This document shows positions 61,583 to 64,000 of a stretch of 64,000 nt of DNA, piece by piece. Below the pieces are notes generated by a model. It had not been told where the DNA came from and did not search any database. It worked only from the letters and a program-made list of their open reading frames with translations. Source of the stretch: Crocinitomix catalasitica ATCC 23190 (GTDB lineage: Bacteria > Bacteroidota > Bacteroidia > Flavobacteriales_D > Crocinitomicaceae); assembly GCF_000621625.1 (NCBI RefSeq), contig NZ_JHXV01000011.1, forward strand, positions 1-64,000. Direction: 5' to 3'. Every line of letters starts with the position of its first letter. The stretch's first letter is position 1. The translations under genes and the position numbers were made by a program.

Positions 61583-64000
61583 ATTGAATCATATCTTCAG
61601 ATAATGGAGAATCATCTTGATTTTTAATTAATTTTTTACCATGTGATAGGGTGGCAAAAATGTAGTATAACCCCGGGATGAGGACAACCCCAAAAATGGT
61701 CCCAAATAACATTCCACCTAAAGCAGATCCCCCAATTGTTTTATTACCAATTTCACCAGCTCCATGCGCAAAAACCAAAGGAATCAATCCTGCGATAAAA
61801 GCGAACGAAGTCATTAAAATAGGTCTAAAACGAACTTTTGCGCCTTCAATTGCGGATTCATAAATAGTCATACCTTCTCGATTTTTTTGAACGGCAAACT
61901 CAACAATTAACACCGCATTTTTCCCTAATAATCCGACCAGCATAATCAGTCCAACCTGGGCATAAACGTCGTTGGCAAGTCCCATAAACTTAAGAAGTAC
62001 AAAAGATCCAAAAACACCAACTGGTAATGAAAGGACAACAGCCAATGGCAATAAGAAACTTTCATATTGTGCCGCTAAGACAAGGTAAACGAAAATCAAT
62101 ACCACCAAAAAGATGTATAATGCTTCATTTCCTCTACGAGATTCATCATAAGACAAGCCTTCCCAAGCAATATCGTATCCATTTGGCAAGGTTAATTCGG
62201 CCACTTCATTAATAGCTTGAATGGCATCTGCAGTTGTATAACCTTCTGCCGGAAGCCCTCGAATGGAGGCTGAATTGTACATGTTAAAACGTGTGATTTC
62301 ATTTGGTCCTTGTGTTTTTTTCATATGCATAAATGCAGAGTAAGGCACCATTTCACCTTCTTCATTTTTGATGAATAATTTCATTACATCAGAAGGCATC
62401 CTTCTGAATTCAGGTCCTGATTGTACATACACTTTAAAGAAACGTCCAAAACGAATAAAACCTTGTTCGTATGTACTACCAATTAAAATATCAAGGTTAT
62501 CCATGGCTTTACCAATACTAACCCCTTTTTGCATGGCTGCTTTATTGTCAATTTCTAATTCGAATTGTGGATAATTCGCCGCAAAGAAGGTGAACAAGCC
62601 ACTCAGTTCTTTCCGTTCTTTCAATGCATTCATAAAATCTTGATTGATCTTATCGAATTCTTGATAATCGGTTGTTGGGTTCTTGTCCAATAATCGCATA
62701 GAGAATCCACTTGAAGAACCAAATCCAGGAACTGCTGGAGGTTCGAAATATTCGATAATCGCACCAAAATCTTTTGTCTTTTCTTCTAATTCTTCCATTA
62801 TCTCGTGAACAGATTGATCACGTTCAGACCAAGGTTTTAAATTGATCAAGCAAGTTCCTGCATTCGAACCTCGACCTTCGGTCATGATTTCATAACCTGC
62901 CAAAGAAGAAACTGATTCTACTCCTTCAATCTCCTCACAAACGATTCTTAATTTTTGAGAAACTTGATTCGTTTTCTCCAATGTCGAACCTGGAGGTGTT
63001 TGAACAATCGCATAAATAGTTCCTTGATCCTCACTTGGAATAAATCCGCCTGGTAGACTTTTACTTTGGAAGAAAATTCCAATACCAAATCCTAATAGAA
63101 TAATGAATGTGAGTAATCTTCGATTTACGATCAGTTTCAAAATCTTCACATAACGATTCGTTAATTTATCAAATTGATTATTGAACTTACCTAAGAACCA
63201 AGAAATTGGTGTTTTTCGTTTAGGTTTACCATGGTTGTTTTTCAAGAAAATAGCACATAACACTGGTGTTAATGTTAAGGCAACGACAGCAGAAAGAATA
63301 ATTGAACTAGCCATTGTTATCGAAAATTGTCGATAGAATGTTCCAACCGGTCCAGACATAAAAGCAATCGGAACGAAAACAGAAACCATCACCGCTGTAA
63401 TGGCGATGATCGCACCACTTATTTCAGACATCACAACTTTTACGGCTTGGTAAGGATTCAATCCCGTTTCTTCCATTTTAGCATGAACCGCTTCCACCAC
63501 AACAATGGCATCATCCACCACAATACCGATGGCGAGCACCAGCGCGAACAATGTGATGAGGTTGATTGATAATCCAAAAATCTGCATGATAAAAAAGGCT
63601 CCAATTAATGATACTGGAACGGCAATAATCGGAATGATTGTAGATCTTAAATCGCCCAAGAAAATAAAAACAACCAAGGCCACAAGAATAAAAGCATCCC
63701 TTAAAGTATGCGTTACTTGCTCGATTGAGGCATCTAAGAATTTAGAAACATCATAACTAATTTTATAATCTACACCTGGAGGGAAATTTTCTTTCATCTC
63801 TTCCAGTTTCTCTTTTACATTATCAATTACTTCGGTAGCATTACTGCCAAAGGCTTGCTTTAATACAATGGAGGCAGAAGGATGACCATTTAGATTCGAA
63901 TAAATATCAAAGAACTCACTACCCAATTCTACTTCGGCAATGTCTTTTAATAAGATGTTTTCACCTTCGGCATTCGCGCGAATAATAACATCTTCGTATT
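61569..64000 (-). CDS. RND-family (AcrB/HAE1-like) efflux pump (partial, 5' end outside window)
   Basis: At least 810 residues; the frame is open to the right edge and begins with an IRANAEGENILLKDIAEVELGS segment typical of the AcrB porter domain, so the N-terminal part is missing. The proton-relay pair is in GIVVDDAIVVVEAV. VMVSVFVPIAFMSGPVGTFYRQFS and the late GLLGKNAVLIVEFA are family signatures. It should be a proton-driven drug or lipid exporter working with the outer-membrane factor; the periplasmic adaptor should lie just beyond the window. Confidence 0.95.
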   Translation of the reverse strand, partial: YEDVIIRANAEGENILLKDIAEVELGSEFFDIYSNLNGHPSASIVLKQAFGSNATEVIDNVKEKLEEMKENFPPGVDYKISYDVSKFLDASIEQVTHTLRDAFILVALVVFIFLGDLRSTIIPIIAVPVSLIGAFFIMQIFGLSINLITLFALVLAIGIVVDDAIVVVEAVHAKMEETGLNPYQAVKVVMSEISGAIIAITAVMVSVFVPIAFMSGPVGTFYRQFSITMASSIILSAVVALTLTPVLCAIFLKNNHGKPKRKTPISWFLGKFNNQFDKLTNRYVKILKLIVNRRLLTFIILLGFGIGIFFQSKSLPGGFIPSEDQGTIYAIVQTPPGSTLEKTNQVSQKLRIVCEEIEGVESVSSLAGYEIMTEGRGSNAGTCLINLKPWSERDQSVHEIMEELEEKTKDFGAIIEYFEPPAVPGFGSSSGFSMRLLDKNPTTDYQEFDKINQDFMNALKERKELSGLFTFFAANYPQFELEIDNKAAMQKGVSIGKAMDNLDILIGSTYEQGFIRFGRFFKVYVQSGPEFRRMPSDVMKLFIKNEEGEMVPYSAFMHMKKTQGPNEITRFNMYNSASIRGLPAEGYTTADAIQAINEVAELTLPNGYDIAWEGLSYDESRRGNEALYIFLVVLIFVYLVLAAQYESFLLPLAVVLSLPVGVFGSFVLLKFMGLANDVYAQVGLIMLVGLLGKNAVLIVEFAVQKNREGMTIYESAIEGAKVRFRPILMTSFAFIAGLIPLVFAHGAGEIGNKTIGGSALGGMLFGTIFGVVLIPGLYYIFATLSHGKKLIKNQDDSPLSEDMIQYEKE

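Noticed and set aside
1-64000. CRISPR arrays, tRNA or rRNA genes, insertion sequences and attachment sites
   Set aside because: Looked for by eye on both strands; no repeat arrays, cloverleaf-like sequences, transposase genes or flanking direct repeats were found.

Overview
The window is AT-rich and densely coded, and it reads as a chromosome segment of a Bacteroidota bacterium, most likely Flavobacteriia/Flavobacteriales. The evidence is a gliding-motility-type (CHU_C) C-terminal domain at the left edge, a type IX secretion C-terminal domain, many short lipoproteins with a Cys lipobox, Bacteroidota-style -7 boxes (TAnnTTTG), and a flexirubin/aryl-polyene pigment cluster. I saw no tRNA, rRNA, CRISPR array or insertion sequence.

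Layout. 1-4.4 kb: end of a cell-surface protein, an FKBP lipoprotein, an AlkB-like dioxygenase, a YCII/DGPF protein paired with an ECF42-type sigma factor, and a TerC membrane protein. 4.4-11.5 kb (minus): a complete, tightly overlapping histidine operon hisG-D-C-B-H-A-F-IE. A short leader ORF with four consecutive His codons and an intrinsic terminator precede it, so it looks like a ribosome-mediated attenuator. 11.7-15.7 kb: small membrane protein and a kynurenine-degradation operon (kynU, small membrane protein, kmo, putative outer-membrane protein). 15.7-24.4 kb: hemL, a UbiA-like protein, gcvP, a DUF4296-type lipoprotein with dihydroorotase, and a polyprenol-phosphate glycosyltransferase. 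24.6-27 kb: a secreted beta-propeller-like protein and an OmpA-family lipoprotein.

27.3-50.3 kb is the flexirubin/aryl-polyene region. A 16-gene minus-strand operon runs from a tyrosine/histidine ammonia-lyase (primer supply) through ketoreductase, ketosynthases, two ACPs, dehydratases, thioesterase, acyltransferase, a chain-length-factor-like ketosynthase, polysaccharide deacetylase and a LolA-like carrier to a glycosyltransferase. A divergent plus-strand arm carries a three-domain exporter/acyltransferase/methyltransferase fusion and a carotenoid-desaturase-like oxidoreductase. Beyond it lie a C45-type Ntn hydrolase, a phenylacetate-CoA-ligase-like enzyme and a flavin halogenase-like enzyme. 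The dialkylresorcinol genes darA and darB expected for a complete flexirubin pathway are not in the window.

50.3-60.1 kb holds lipoproteins, a lipase, an imelysin/di-haem-cytochrome operon, a VOC protein and a thioredoxin. 60.1-64 kb is an RND efflux system (outer-membrane factor plus inner-membrane pump), the latter cut by the right edge.
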